DNA of 64,000 bases from Cylindrotheca closterium (Eukaryota > Bacillariophyta > Bacillariophyceae > Bacillariales > Bacillariaceae), in the NCBI GenBank assembly GCA_933822405.4, contig CAKOGP040002236.1, positions 62,001 to 126,000 on the forward strand. Reading direction: 5' to 3'. Of the stretch, positions 1 to 11,902 are shown in pieces. The notes under the pieces are model-generated. The model had not been told where the DNA came from and did not search any database. It saw only the letters and a program-made list of their open reading frames with translations. The stretch's first letter is position 1, and each line of letters begins with the position of its first letter. A program made the translations under genes and the position numbers.

Positions 1-1767
1 CGTTAGATTTGAATTCATCAATCATTCATTCACTCACGGTTTCATCAAAATTGCAATGAAAATGAACGTAAGTTTCGGATGGGCGTTGCATCTCCTCCAT
101 GCAAGTTTCTTACACAAATCTATTATCGCTCTATGCGCAGTGATGAGACGGATCAAATGAATGTGGTTGCGCTTCTGCAATCGATCGACTTTCATTTCCC
201 TATCACTATCATGATTCAAGACCTTTCCAAAATTGCTTTCAATGATGCCGACGGGAAAGAGAACCAACGAGACCCCACCAACTCAAGTAAACAATCTATG
301 ATACTACGAAAGATCTACGCTTGCGTCTATTTTGCCTGTATATCCGCGAAGTTTTGAACGAGATTTTGTCATTCTGTTGTTGCCAAAACAATGTTCAGAT
401 GTCAACTCGTCAACAAGTCAAATGCTCTACGTTGCAAAGTTACCGACCTGTTATTCTACAAATGAGCTACGTTTGCGTCTTTCCTTTTTGCGAAGTATTG
501 ACTGAGGTTCTGCCATTCTACGTTTGCAAGATAATTTTTGGAATGAAACATCAATCAACAAAATTCGCTACGTTACGGGTATTCCCTTTCTACAAGCACA
601 ACCTCTTCTTCTTTTGAGCTGTCTCGATGTGTCATTGCCACCAACAAAAGCACTCCTATAATAGAAAGAGGCGCAATAAATGTCTCTTTCAACAGTCTTG
701 GACGAATGCAACGTGGCTCCGTCGCATTAAAGATTATAAGCAGACACCATGCTCGCAAATCCTACATTTGAATAGATTGGCATTTCAATAAGACTATAGA
801 CATACAATTATTCTGATTATTCTTATGACAGATTGATTTGACAGGGGAAGAGAAGTACCTGGTTACCAGGTACTGCTGGTCTCAACCGTTCGTCGTCACA
901 AGTCGTAGCCAAGAAGAAGCAATTCTTCCAAGCGCCAAGTTGGGCAAAATTGGTGCATTTGGATCCCGTCTTTGGGAACTCTAATAAAAGGACCTCTTGG
1001 GAAAAGGTGCCAATGAAACGGACCTCTTGGGAGAAGGTGTCAAAGCCAATGCAAATAAAAAGGATCTCATTGGCTAGGTGTAATAGAATTCTGCTTACGT
1101 ATGCGCTGGTTTTCTTCCGACTTGCAACATATCGATTCCCTACGACAATCATTATTTCGGAGATCCACAATTTTTCACTCCTTTGCGGAGTCTTTGTGAC
1201 TCCTTTCCTCACGGGACTGCATTTCTGGCGGCAAAATGAGCCAGCAAGCCTCGAATTCAATCCGGTAGGTCCATGTGTAACACTTTGCGCGCGTTCTTTT
1301 TGCCCGACTTGTGTCTCACTTCTTTTTGAATTTTCCGTTAATTGTCCGCGTGGCGGAAGAAGGCCAGACGGTTTGGGTGACTCCTAAAAGACCTTGTATC
1401 AGTCGACTGACTCATCAGATCAGGTCCAAGATGTCTAAATGTACAATACCCATAAAATACCATACAATCGAAGCATGAAGAATGCATTTTGTCAAGCAAT
1501 GGCATTTTATGCGCATCTTTCGCCCTAATTTTGACAACTAGTTTCAACCATGTTATGTCAATAAACTTCAATGGATTTCTTGCCACCAGTTCTGACCTTT
1601 TCAAGAGAGGGCAGGGTGTACATGCTTACTACTACAACTCAACTGATGTGTTTCTGGGCAAATGACAATTAAGACTCGACCACACTTTTTATGCTGTGTA
1701 TGCTATCATCTTTTCATCTTTTGAAATGACTCTACACCGCAACAGAGAATTAGCCTCAAAGTGTAAA
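1..1767. other. intergenic, no gene recognised
   Basis: I see no convincing gene here; open frames are short and lack recognisable domains. Two weak duplications are visible: segments near 311-370 and 470-530 resemble each other (both contain a TTGCGTCT start and a GCGAAGT..TTGA core), and near 984-1040 a 'ggacctcttggga' unit occurs twice about 36 bases apart. Positions 854-874 form a palindrome around one central base (agtacctggt / accaggtact), one of many GTAC-rich palindromes in the non-coding parts of this window. Confidence 0.5.
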
Positions 1768-3753
1768 TCAGAGTTCACCCTTCTTGTACTTCTTGCACTT
1801 TCGCTCAACTTCTTCATCCAGGTCAGCCACAAAATCTAGTATATCAATTGGGTTTGTAGCTGTCCTGTTGGCAATGTATTCAACCAACGGTCCCATTGGA
1901 GGTTCCATTTGCCACGCAAGAGTTCCCACTGCGGACGGCCTTCGTGTTAGCAGATATTTGTGTGTACCTTCCGCATTGTATCTTCTTTTTACACTCGTTA
2001 CAGTTCTGGAAAACAGAAATTTCTGTGGAGACTCTTGTACTGATTGACTTTCGGGCTGAGTCCTCAAAGATTTTGCAAAACTTAGTATAACTTCTTCAAC
2101 AGTGCCACTGTTCAATACCTTTGTTTCAACAAAATCCAAATATCCATCAAAAGCACGACCAGTCTTAAGGAATTGGAATCCATAAGCTGTGGTTGGAACA
2201 ACCAACTTTGCAGAGTCTAGATTCGAGGCTCCATTTGGATCATCAAACGACATATTATCCCAACCAGGAATGAATTTGCAGGCCACAATTATTACCCCAA
2301 GAATTTTGTTGATGTCTAAAATCAAATCGAGACGTGCTTTCTTTAATGGTGGAGGGAGCCAAAACTTTTCAAAGTCACCATCAACTGGAGTGATTTTCTC
2401 ATCGTAACGTTCATAGAGAATTGACTTTCCCATGATGGATAGAGCATAGTTCAAAACTTGTTGGTTGAAGCCCAGATCGCTAACCAAACTTGCGGTTATG
2501 ACAGGTATATGAGCTGGTATCATGGTTCGACCTGGTTTGTGCGATTTTGATGCATCGGTTTCAAAACGTCGATTTGATTTCGTGTGCAGGACGATTTTTC
2601 TCTGCTTGAATCCACAGGCTAGATGAAAGTTTCGCACCATTCTGTCAACTAAATGTACTGCTGGGCAAGTAGGTAGATTGAAAAAACTCGTGATGGTCCT
2701 CAATGGTTCCTTGTCACTGTCGCTCAACAGGGAAAATCCATTTCGCAACGGCAACGACCCATTTTCAATCCACCGTAGAATCTGATTCACCGTAATTCCG
2801 ATCGGAGTTGCCGCAATACTCAAGATTGCCACGACCATTGTCATGTTTGGTTGTAGCATCAATGCAGCTTCTTTACGGCCAACAAGTGACGCCCCTTTCT
2901 TTTGTTTCAGGTGGCGGCAAATCACTTGCACCATTTGAGATCTTTCAGATTCCATGCGTGATAACGTCGGAAGCACTTCAGTCGTTTGTTCACTACAGCA
3001 AGACTGGGAATCTTCGGGGTCGCCGTCAGGGTCGCCATCACTTTGCAGGACGGCAAAGTTCACAAAACGTTGCTGTTCACACGAACCTACACTCGCAATG
3101 GAAGTTTCAGAAATGATTTTTGCTTCTTCGTCCATGATCTGTTGTTTTAATCGCTTTGCAGCCACATAGCTCAAAGTTTTTGAAAGGGCGGACCTTTGAA
3201 AGCTGTCGAGAAAGTGATCTCGAAAGGAAAATCGAACATCTGGATAGATCTTTCCGTAATGATCTGCCCCTTCTTTCCACGATAACAAATACGCCTGCCA
3301 CATATCTTTGACTGTCGATAGCACATACTGAAAGCTATCCCTTTCCCCAGCCAAACTGCATACTATTCTAGTAGACTCTTCCAGAATCCTTTGCATCCCT
3401 TGGATACATTGCAGGGCCTCTGGCAGTCGAACTGTCGAGTCGTGGTCTTCCAAACTCTTTCCAGGACGCCTACGTTTCCTCTGTCTATTCCCAGTTTCAA
3501 TGAGCTGTCCACCTCGATTTCTCCCGGCAAGCCCCATGGCATCTTCCATGTCCATCTCCATTTGAGAAGGTGCAACAAAGTTCTGGGACTGCGTGAAACA
3601 AACTGTGCAAGTCAGAACACCTGTAGTTTCGTCCATATACGACTCTGTCCCTCCACAGCTCACGCAAAAAAAAGCATCATCATCTTGCTTTATCGATTTT
3701 CCTTGCGAGCCATAGAATTCGTTTTCATCATCGTCGTCAAAGTAGAAAGACAT
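1768..3753 (-). CDS. TAF1B/Rrn7-like RNA polymerase I initiation factor
   Basis: This single-exon gene encodes 661 residues. An N-terminal zinc ribbon is visible, with Cys30-x2-Cys33 and Cys49-x2-Cys52 (FFCVSCGG...LTCTVC). It is followed by a basic stretch (RQRKRRRPGK) and a long helical region with the spacing expected of the cyclin-like folds of TAF1B/Rrn7/MEE12. In that family (established knowledge) the protein is a TFIIB-like subunit of the selectivity/core factor that recruits Pol I to the rDNA promoter in the nucleolus. The C-terminus is basic (ERKCKKYKKGEL). The gene lies about 200 bp downstream of NOP14 on the same strand, so two ribosome-biogenesis genes are neighbours. The family assignment rests on the ribbon, length and overall layout; the cyclin folds are inferred. 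A different TFIIB-like factor is the main alternative. Confidence 0.72.
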   Translation of the reverse strand: MSFYFDDDDENEFYGSQGKSIKQDDDAFFCVSCGGTESYMDETTGVLTCTVCFTQSQNFVAPSQMEMDMEDAMGLAGRNRGGQLIETGNRQRKRRRPGKSLEDHDSTVRLPEALQCIQGMQRILEESTRIVCSLAGERDSFQYVLSTVKDMWQAYLLSWKEGADHYGKIYPDVRFSFRDHFLDSFQRSALSKTLSYVAAKRLKQQIMDEEAKIISETSIASVGSCEQQRFVNFAVLQSDGDPDGDPEDSQSCCSEQTTEVLPTLSRMESERSQMVQVICRHLKQKKGASLVGRKEAALMLQPNMTMVVAILSIAATPIGITVNQILRWIENGSLPLRNGFSLLSDSDKEPLRTITSFFNLPTCPAVHLVDRMVRNFHLACGFKQRKIVLHTKSNRRFETDASKSHKPGRTMIPAHIPVITASLVSDLGFNQQVLNYALSIMGKSILYERYDEKITPVDGDFEKFWLPPPLKKARLDLILDINKILGVIIVACKFIPGWDNMSFDDPNGASNLDSAKLVVPTTAYGFQFLKTGRAFDGYLDFVETKVLNSGTVEEVILSFAKSLRTQPESQSVQESPQKFLFSRTVTSVKRRYNAEGTHKYLLTRRPSAVGTLAWQMEPPMGPLVEYIANRTATNPIDILDFVADLDEEVERKCKKYKKGEL

Positions 3754-3957
3754 GTATTGAGGGGGTGAAAGTTTTCTATATGTTGCGTGGAGGTGGCTGG
3801 TGGTTATATTGTAGTCGGTTTAGTCTATTTTCTAAGTAACAGCATGCGATGCACGCGGCTTTGACAGTGGAAGGAGTTGGGTATCGAGCGCAACAGTCTT
3901 ACGGTGCGAGTACGACAAATCAAAGCAAAATTGTACAAATAACTTTTATCCAGTGAT

Positions 3958-6900
3958 TTACTTCAATTTGCCACCCTTTTTAATACCCATCTTTCCACTC
4001 GCTGCTTTTGCCTTCGCCAAGCCCGTTCCTCCTCCTGTCAGAAGACCGCCACCAAGGCGAACTTGCTCGTTCATACTAGCCTGTTCACCCTCGAGCCAAG
4101 CGTAATTTTTATTGCGCTTTGCACGGGCTTTCGAAGCTCGGCTTTCGTGTTCATCGCGCCTTTCCTTCTCGATGAAATGTGCATCCAAACGCAATTCTCG
4201 TGAAATAGCCTTGTGTTCTCGTTTATATTCACGGCGAGTCCTGTCAATAGCAACTTGTACAGCCTTCTTGCCCTTGTCTTTAGACATCGAATAACGAGTC
4301 GGATCTTCCATACGGGGAGCCAAGCTTTTAATTGCGGATTCAGTCTTTGTACTCGTCCGTTGCCTGCACACAGGTTTGCGCTTGAGGGGGCACATGGATG
4401 CAAGTTTAGAAGCAGTGGATCCAATTTTCTGCTGCAAAACGTTCGGTATTCCTCGCTTTGGGAGCGTCAGAATACTTTCGCTTAGTTCCGAGAAAACTTC
4501 AGCCTCGACAGATATGGAGAACGATCCTTCCAAAGCATTTGCGTATGTTTCTGATAGATCCAAAGCAGCGAAAAGAATCGCTGCAGACAAGTCTTCGAGT
4601 TTGCCATCGACAATGAAGTCACTTGTCAGCGTAAGTCTGGGTACATCTCCATCACCAAATTTTGCTTTTGATAGGCCATCTCGTAATGCCTTAATCGTAG
4701 GTACATTCTTGGCAACCTCAAGACTGGGAAGGGCAAAGAAACCTGGGTTTTTGGAGAAGAGACGCATAACCCCAGCAAGAAATGCAAGTGCTTCTGGAAC
4801 CACGCGCTTTGCATCCTTAGAGTACTCGATGAGAAGACCCGAACAAAGTATTCCCATAACAAGATCGTAACTGCATGTTACGGGGGTGTGAGCGACCATT
4901 TGGCCCAGCAAAAGAACAGTCGGGGTCACAACGTAGTGTTTCTTGTCTGTTACGGGGAAAATGTGACCAAGTGCTCTCAGCAGAAGAAAGGTTCCCATCG
5001 ATGGCCAGGCAGTGACAAGTCCGTCGTCAGCAGCATCGTCTTCGTATTCAAACTCGGCATCCCGAAGACGCTTCGCATGGGCACCTTGAAAGAATCCGAT
5101 ACGGCGAGACCAGACGGCACCGGCACTGTCGGGAGAGTCTTGCGCCATCTGGTACATCACTTTAAGAAGACGATCAAGCTGAGAGAAGCGACCAAGCTCC
5201 TCACCACCATCCCCAGAAACAAAAATGGCGTCCCCGACACTCATGTACCTTCGAAGCAAAACGTCATAGAAATTCTGCATCTTTTCTTTGTTTCGATGAT
5301 CTAATTTCACAGAATTGGCCTTGTACATGCGCTCAATGATAACTGATGCGTCTTCTCCTCTAGTGGCGTACTTCGCGATCACTTCGTGGAGCCCATCCAA
5401 AGTTGTTGTGACCTCAAAAATGAACGGCATTTCGTTTCTGCGGCGAGCAGAAGAAGTTCATGAGATGTCATTGCCAAGGAGACACAAGAGAGTTACAGCT
5501 TTCTCAAGGGTACTATGTAGCATTTGCTTTTTCTGGGTGCATGATCAAATGTCAACAAGGAAACTACCGCAGCAAAACGCCTTGATAGAATCCTGGAAAA
5601 CACTAGTACAAAACCAGCCCGTGGGCTAGTACTAGTGCGACAAGAAAATGTCACAGCACCAAGCGAGATCTGAAGCACGAAATATTTTCTTACCTTGCCT
5701 TATCCCTCGCCTTGTTTCGCTTGAATTTTTCTTCCAATTCTCTTTCCGACTTTTCTTTGTCTTTCTCCACCTCTTGATCTGACTTGGCAATTGTGCGAAC
5801 ATTTTCTGGACTTACTCCCTCTTCGAAATCACCGTCATCGTAGTCGACATCGTATGTCACGGCACCTCTGGGATCCACATGAGCCCGTTTGATTACGCCA
5901 TAGTACCACGCATCTTGATTGTCAAATTGTTCTGCAGCGTGATAATTTCCTTGTACACGTGTTCCTTCAGCCAAAGGATGACCATCGTTGTTCGTGCTAT
6001 CATCTTCATCGTCCGAATCGTTGCGGTCACATTCATCTTTTCTCACAGCACTGCCTTCTTTATCCAAATATTGCAGTCCATCCGCTGTAAATACCGCCTT
6101 GGGTTCATCATGGTCCGACCCATCATCAGAATCAGATAGTTCATCAGGATTCCGATTGCTCTGGTCGTCACGTTTATTTTTCTTCATTTTTCTCTTTTTG
6201 GAGCCCCTATAGCCATCAATGGATATATCCGAGAAGCCATCTTCATCAAAATCTCCATTCATGCGAGCCATGCGTCTGGTTTCCAATTCATGTAGCCTCT
6301 CGGCCTCTTCCTTAGCAATCTCTTCGGGGGTTTTTGTTCTATCTGTAGCTTTTCTTTTGGGCTTCATCATCATTTGCTTCAATTCGAGATTCCATTCGTT
6401 CATCTCTCTTTCTTCTTGAGTTTGCTGGGCGATCAGAGGTCGTTTCTCATTTTTGCGATACGACAAGAGAGCGGACAATTCCGCAAAACTTTCATCCATT
6501 TTCTCAACGGTTTCGATTTGTGTCTCCTTTGCTTGCATTCTTTCTGCCTTCATCACTTTGCGGCGCGCAATGAGATCGTCTAACTCGGTTTTGCGCTGAT
6601 TATACACCTGGGATAAGTTCGAATTAGACGACCCCCCGTAGGGATCAGCCTGGCGGTTGGACATTCCTGATCCACCGAAATGAAGTTCAGTGTCTACTGC
6701 TTCTAGCTGTCCATGGCCATCTTCATCATCAGAATAGATAACTTCGCTCTTATTGGGATCCAATTTTCTTCCCTTGTGCGTTAGAAGATTGTTGTCATCG
6801 TCGTCCAATCTGTATTTCGATACCCGTTGCGATTGACGGGTTCGTTCCTTTACCAAACGAGCCAACATCCTATCATCCGCCGACATGGATGAGTCGTACT

Positions 6901-7180
6901 GACCAATACGCTTATCAACGAACACATTTGCCTTTTTTGTTGACTTAATACTACTTCGCAGCTGAGTTTGTCGTCTCTGCAAGCTCTCGAGAGCATGTTT
7001 GGTCGATTTTGGTTTGGCAATCAGTTTGTTGTGAACAAGATGCTTTTGCTTTCCCCTGGACGAACGACCCGTGACTTCAAAGGGATTTCCAGGGTCGGAA
7101 ACTCTGCCTTTCTTATGAACTAGACCCTTTGGAAGTGCTGCGAGTGATCGCTTGGCCTTGAATTTTCGTTTCGTTCCCAT
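3958..7180 (-). CDS. NOP14: NOP14, SSU processome component, with a Tudor-like insert
   Basis: Two exons (5694..7180 and 3958..5437) are joined by a 256-nt GT-AG intron at 5438..5693, giving 988 residues; human and yeast NOP14 are shorter (about 810-860). The junction reads ..DKAR|NEMPFIFEV.., which restores the conserved start of the NOP14 C-terminal half. Family marks include an N-terminal basic region with NPFEV, FVDKRIGQYD (usual form FxDRRxGEYD), ML.RLVKERTRQSQR, and C-terminally VIIERMYKANSVKL..NKEKMQNF and a lysine-rich tail. NOP14 acts in the nucleolus with Emg1/Noc4 in 40S pre-ribosome assembly. Residues about 405-464 (5789..5974) look like a Tudor/Agenet module (WYYGVIKRAH...YDVDYDDGDFEEGV), which is not part of NOP14 proteins I know. 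The acidic/lysine-rich middle is expected. Confidence 0.9.
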
Positions 7181-7441
7181 TTTCTGGTACCGTATTAATT
7201 TATTGGTGGGAATGTGTTCGTGAAGTTAATTTTATTTTGGGTGGCCTTGCCAAGCGAGGTGGCATGTAAAACCGGCGGGTGACGACAGACGGCTAATCTT
7301 TGTATCTTGTGACTTCTGACTACTCAATTTCTGACATCCACTTCTGCTTTTCCTCTTTCATCTTTCACTTTTGACTTTGACTATTTCTTTCCACTTTGAT
7401 ATTTTGGGTACGCCTACAACTCGTTCCGCAATTAATAGCAA

Positions 7442-8801
7442 TTATTGTATGCTGCAACCCAGCAAGAAGCACCTATCCTTGTCGTAGTCATCGCGTTCTG
7501 GGACACTGAACTCGTCAAAGCCTCCTCGATTCCAGAGATCCACTTCAGATAGTTCCTGCTGAATGTAATGCGGAAGAACAAAGGCCGCGCGGTGTATCTG
7601 CCTGTTGTACCACTTTAGATCAGACTGAAATTTACAGTGTCGCACTGGGTTTCTACAACTTTTTGCGTCCCCTTTGCGGCACAATATGAAGCCAATTTGA
7701 CCTGTTTGGAAAGAATTGTAGGTTGAGCCATAATGATCAGCGAAGGCTCGTTTCGAACACAGAAAAGGACTTACCGCCTGTGATGTACCAGTAGGTTGGT
7801 TTGAATATATCAGACAAAAGAAGGGTCAATGAAGAACGCAGAGGTACAAAACTTTGTGAACGTACACGGGTAGCTGGGGGCCATAGTAGTTGCGTATTCT
7901 GCAAGGTCGAACAGTTCTTTGCATACCGACAACAAATCACGAATCAAATTCAAATGAATGAAGAAACTCTCTCCCTGAATGCAGATTATGCCCGATGGTT
8001 TCAGGGAATCATGCATTTTTTCATAAAACTCCGGTTCAAACAATGATTCTGCTGGTCCAAGTGGATCCAATGTATCTGCCAAAATCACATCAAAACGACA
8101 ATGGTTATGTTCTTCCTTCAAGTATTCTGCCGCATCTGCATGGACGATTTCGACCCGCGGATCACTGCCGTCCAAGAGTTCCGGTGGAACAAGTCGCAAG
8201 AAATCCTTGCTCGCCCTCAGGACCATCGGGTCTATCTCTACCAACGTGACCTTTTGCACTTCTGAGTGACGACAAACCTCGCGCAAACACACCCCATCAC
8301 CACCTCCAACAATTAGCACGTGCTTCGGATTTGGGTGAGAAAACAGAGGAAGATGCACCATCATCTCGTGAAAGGCACATTCGTCTCGTTCTGTGAGCTC
8401 TTTCAACCAAGACGCTTTAGTGTTTGTATTAATGGTGCATGGAAAACAGTGTAAAAACAACGAGGACGTACGAAGAATACCATCTATCACAAACACTTTT
8501 CCATATTGAACCGACCGAAAAACCAGAATTTCTTGAAATTCAGACTTCTGGTGGTGTATTATCGCATCTTCTGAATAGTTCTATATTGTAAAAGAGAATG
8601 TCCATTTCTCATTTTTTGTGAGATCGTTTTGCTGTAGCTGGCTGAGATACTGTGAAAATCATAATCCTACTGTACCTCTAGCGCCAATGAGAATTTTTGT
8701 CCCGGCCACATCGATGCTGTCTCAGTGAACCAGCCATTATTAATTCCTTTGTACTTCTTTGTTGAATCATGGGTGGCATTGCTGGACTCAGACTGCCTCA
8801 T
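7442..8801 (-). CDS. spermidine synthase (aminopropyltransferase)
   Basis: The enzyme transfers an aminopropyl group from decarboxylated S-adenosylmethionine to putrescine in the cytosol. I derive five exons: 8676..8801, 8472..8580, 7866..8399, a 3-nt exon 7775..7777, and 7442..7701, for 343 residues. The N-terminus carries GWFTETASMWPGQ, the spermidine-synthase signature. Further marks are DGILQLTERDECAFHEM across a C|AG junction, GGGDG.CLREV (nucleotide-binding loop), VEIDPMV, and ILADTLDPLGPAESLF containing the catalytic Asp pair. The end carries YPCGQIGFILC and HRAAFVLPHY. Start codon 8801..8799 is the in-frame ATG 22 codons before the conserved GWF. Introns are 72-95 nt. Without the 3-nt exon the frame also stays open but loses the conserved Gly of YPCGQIGF. 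Upstream, 8802..8941 separates it from the SPX-MFS gene. Confidence 0.9.
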
Positions 8802-8941
8802 CGTTTGAGAATGGGAATATGTTTCAACACATCAGTTCTAATCCTATGAATCAAAATTGAAAATAGCATACGAACGTCCGGACGAACTGGGTGGTTGAAG
8901 GACAGATACTAGCTACCATGGTACTCGCTATCAGGCTAGGA

Positions 8942-11792
8942 CTATACGGCAACAATTGAGTAGTTCCTCCAGAGTAGGAACATACTGAGCAGCACCAAGC
9001 CGAGCCCCGGAACAATGAGAAGATTCAGCAAGTTTCGGATGCTGATGATTCCCATGAAGGTAATGAAGAGGTCTCCCACAGCTCTGCCTCCAGTACCTAC
9101 AAGCGTCGCTAGAACCCCACTGTCGACAGGAAATGTGTTTTGGGGTTCGGTTTAAGGGCAAGGGCAAGAAGAGATGTAAGTCAAGACAATCACTAAATGA
9201 GCAATACTGAAGTTTCAGTCAGGCTTACCTGTTAAAAGTTCCCTGTACTCAATAACAGGGCGACGATGTTAGTCAGTCAAAACATCCATCAACATCAAAA
9301 GACAGCAAAAGATTCACATAAACTCACCACTGCCAATGCGCTTGGGACGCATTTGCTCATCAGTGATGCAATAAACGACTCGCAGGCCTCGACCCCAGAA
9401 AAGGCAATCAGTGACCCCCCCACGTACTGAACTGGACCGACCGAAAAGTTGGAATCATAATTGTACGTCTCGTACGTCTCGGTGTCGACAAAGTCCGAAA
9501 GATCGGTCGTGATCAGAAGACCCAGTGCAGTGATCCCCATGAACCACAGGGCGAGGTATCGGTCTTCGTAGAATTGCGACAGCCAGCCTGCAAAGACCGA
9601 AACAGGAATCACAATAATACCATTCGCCAGATGAAGGGCTCCAACATTTCGGATCGACCACGCATATCTATTCTTTGTAATGACAGACGTTGATCCAACG
9701 ATGCTCTGAACGAATAGGGCAAACAACGGCCGAAATAAGACAAGAGTCGAAAAGAAATATCCCGCGAACCAAAGCAGAAAAATGTGTGAATTCGAGCCTG
9801 CCCTTACCTCCAGTGCGATTCGTTTCATAAAAATAAGTGACATGCACAAAATCGTGGCACAGTTCATATTCTTGATACAGTAGAGGGGTGTGTGTTTGGA
9901 CACTTTGCTTTCCTCCACGTGAGATGCCACAGAAAGGGACCCAATTGATATATCATCGTCGAAATCGTCGGCACTAGGGACAGTAGTAAAGCCTTTGGGT
10001 GTAAGAGGTTCGTCGTGGTCGGCTCCGGCGGCTTTGGCTTCCCGCTGTTTCAACTCGGCAAGACCAGATCGGTTCGGTTCCTTGAATGATACTACTATGA
10101 CAATCAAATAGAGGGACCACAAGAGGGCCATTACAAAGCCCGGCCCCGTCATTCCATTGAAGCTTTGGACACCCAAAATCGGAAGAGTAAACTGGAACTC
10201 TGGCACCATGTCTAGCAAGATTGCAGCCCCTGGTCCACTGGCGGCACCAATCGCTGTTGTCATTGCAAAAGCGGTGTTGATCAATGTTCTGTACGCAAAT
10301 GGTGTGGAATCTGTAGAGAAAAGAAAACGGTGTATCATGAGTGCAGTCGATAAATCGGACCTTTGCCTATCTTTTGACGACTTCAAACCACCTACCTGCT
10401 ATGTATCGGCGGTTGATAATCCGCGGGGCGCCTAGACCTGCTATCCCTCTTCCAATAAGACACATAGTCATGCTGCGATACCCCAAGGCAGCCCCATACA
10501 AGGTGTTACCGATAACCTACAAAATTGTAAGGGGTAAACGCATTTCTTTTCAACCAAGGGTTCAATCCCGAGTATAGTATTCTTACCTGCAGAATTCCGG
10601 AGAACACGATGGGATGATAGTATGATTTGTTTGTCCAAACACTATAGCCAACTGCGCTCATTAGCGCAAACCACGGTGCCATTCCCATCATGATACCACT
10701 GAGAGCATCAGAGCTTCCCAGGGCGTTGGCGTAGTAAGCTGAGGATGGCTCGATTATGTAGTTGTTCATCATAAACAAGAAACAAGAAACCAGGTTCAAT
10801 ATCAAAGGCCACACATTTTCGGGGTCCATACCCCCTGTGATACTATCATCATTGTCCTCGGTGGAAGTATTCAGCATCTTTTCCCTCCAAACGACCAAGG
10901 ATTTCATCTCTTTCTTTAGCCCACGGACCTGTGAATACAGAAATCTAGGTTCCATCGTAACACCCATGTGTGTCCTTCCCATTGTGAAACAATAGCGTAC
11001 AGTTTGCAGGACGCGTTCTCTCCTGTTGGGTGATTTTCTTGTCTGTTGCTTCCAGGAGGTCTGGTCCAGTATACTTTCCAGCTCATCGGCACAAGCCTTA
11101 TAGTTTGAATTCTTGTTTGATTCTTTCCAGTAGGAAGGGATGGACATCAAACGATCTTGCAGAGGTTCTAGCGAGCCAATGAGATTGTCATCAAAGTAAT
11201 CCTTAGAAATGAACCGCGATCCTTCAAACATCCGACTTTGGGCGTTGTATTTGCGAATGAGCTGCCGAAATGCACAGATGTTAACAACAGCGAATCCATA
11301 CAGTTCCAGAATATCAATTTCTTCTTCCTCTTGGTGTTCGAAAGAGGCTGACTGAAGGTCGGCAAAGGATGATCCAAACCAAGCGCTGCATTTTTTAAGT
11401 TCCGTCTGGAGTAGTTGCTCGAATTCGTGGTGTTCCAATGTCGAAAGACGACTTTCCAGCGCTTCAAGAACACCGCTGCCAAAACCAGCATCGCAGCCAC
11501 CAAAGCCCATTTCATCACTGTCTTGTAGCGCGTATCCAAAGCCTCCTTCGACAACGGGATTGGCTTCCTTACCCGTACTGTTTGCGCTCTTGGTGGAGGG
11601 TTCCATGGTTGAGAGCACAGATGCCCATTGCAATTCTCCACTGAGAAGTCCTCTTCGCCGTTTTCGGATGTTCTTCAAGCTTTCCTTCATGGACGCGTAG
11701 TTGATGTAATGCTCCTTCCAAGTGGAGATTTGTACCCGCTGAAAGTAAACGTCGAACGATTTCATCTTCTTCTTGCTTTGCTTTTGTTGCAA
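8942..11792 (-). CDS. SPX-MFS transporter, vacuolar phosphate transporter type (PHT5/VPT-like)
   Basis: I derive five exons: 10587..11792, 10396..10516, 9328..10310, a 14-nt exon 9229..9242, and 8942..9119, for 833 residues (plant PHT5 proteins are about 700). The N-terminal about 260 residues are an SPX domain (start KSFDVYFQRVQISTWKEHYINY; end FRQLIRKYNAQSRMFEG), which binds inositol pyrophosphates in this family. An MFS carrier follows, with many hydrophobic segments, LIGRGIAGLGAPRIINRRY over the exon 1-3 region, and GTFNSGVLATLVGTGGRAVGD built from the microexon and last exon. Plant members load phosphate into the vacuole (established); the same role here is inference. Whether translation starts at Met1 or Met10 (MKSFDV) is open; Met10 fits SPX proteins better. 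A cytoplasmic loop of about 80 acidic residues interrupts the carrier. Confidence 0.88.
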
Positions 11793-11902
11793 AATATGAG
11801 AAGTGCTGGGATATTTCCGATTTGATTGACACCATATTTTAATACCAGATCAATTCATTCAGCGATGCCCACCGAGCAAGCCAATTTTTCACTTTTTTAT
11901 GA

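Noticed and set aside
7811..7865. Alternative C-terminal reading of spermidine synthase through the intron
   Set aside because: The continued frame (YPCTFTKFCTS...) ends after about 20 unrelated residues; the spliced form restores the conserved IGF and HRAAFVLP parts.
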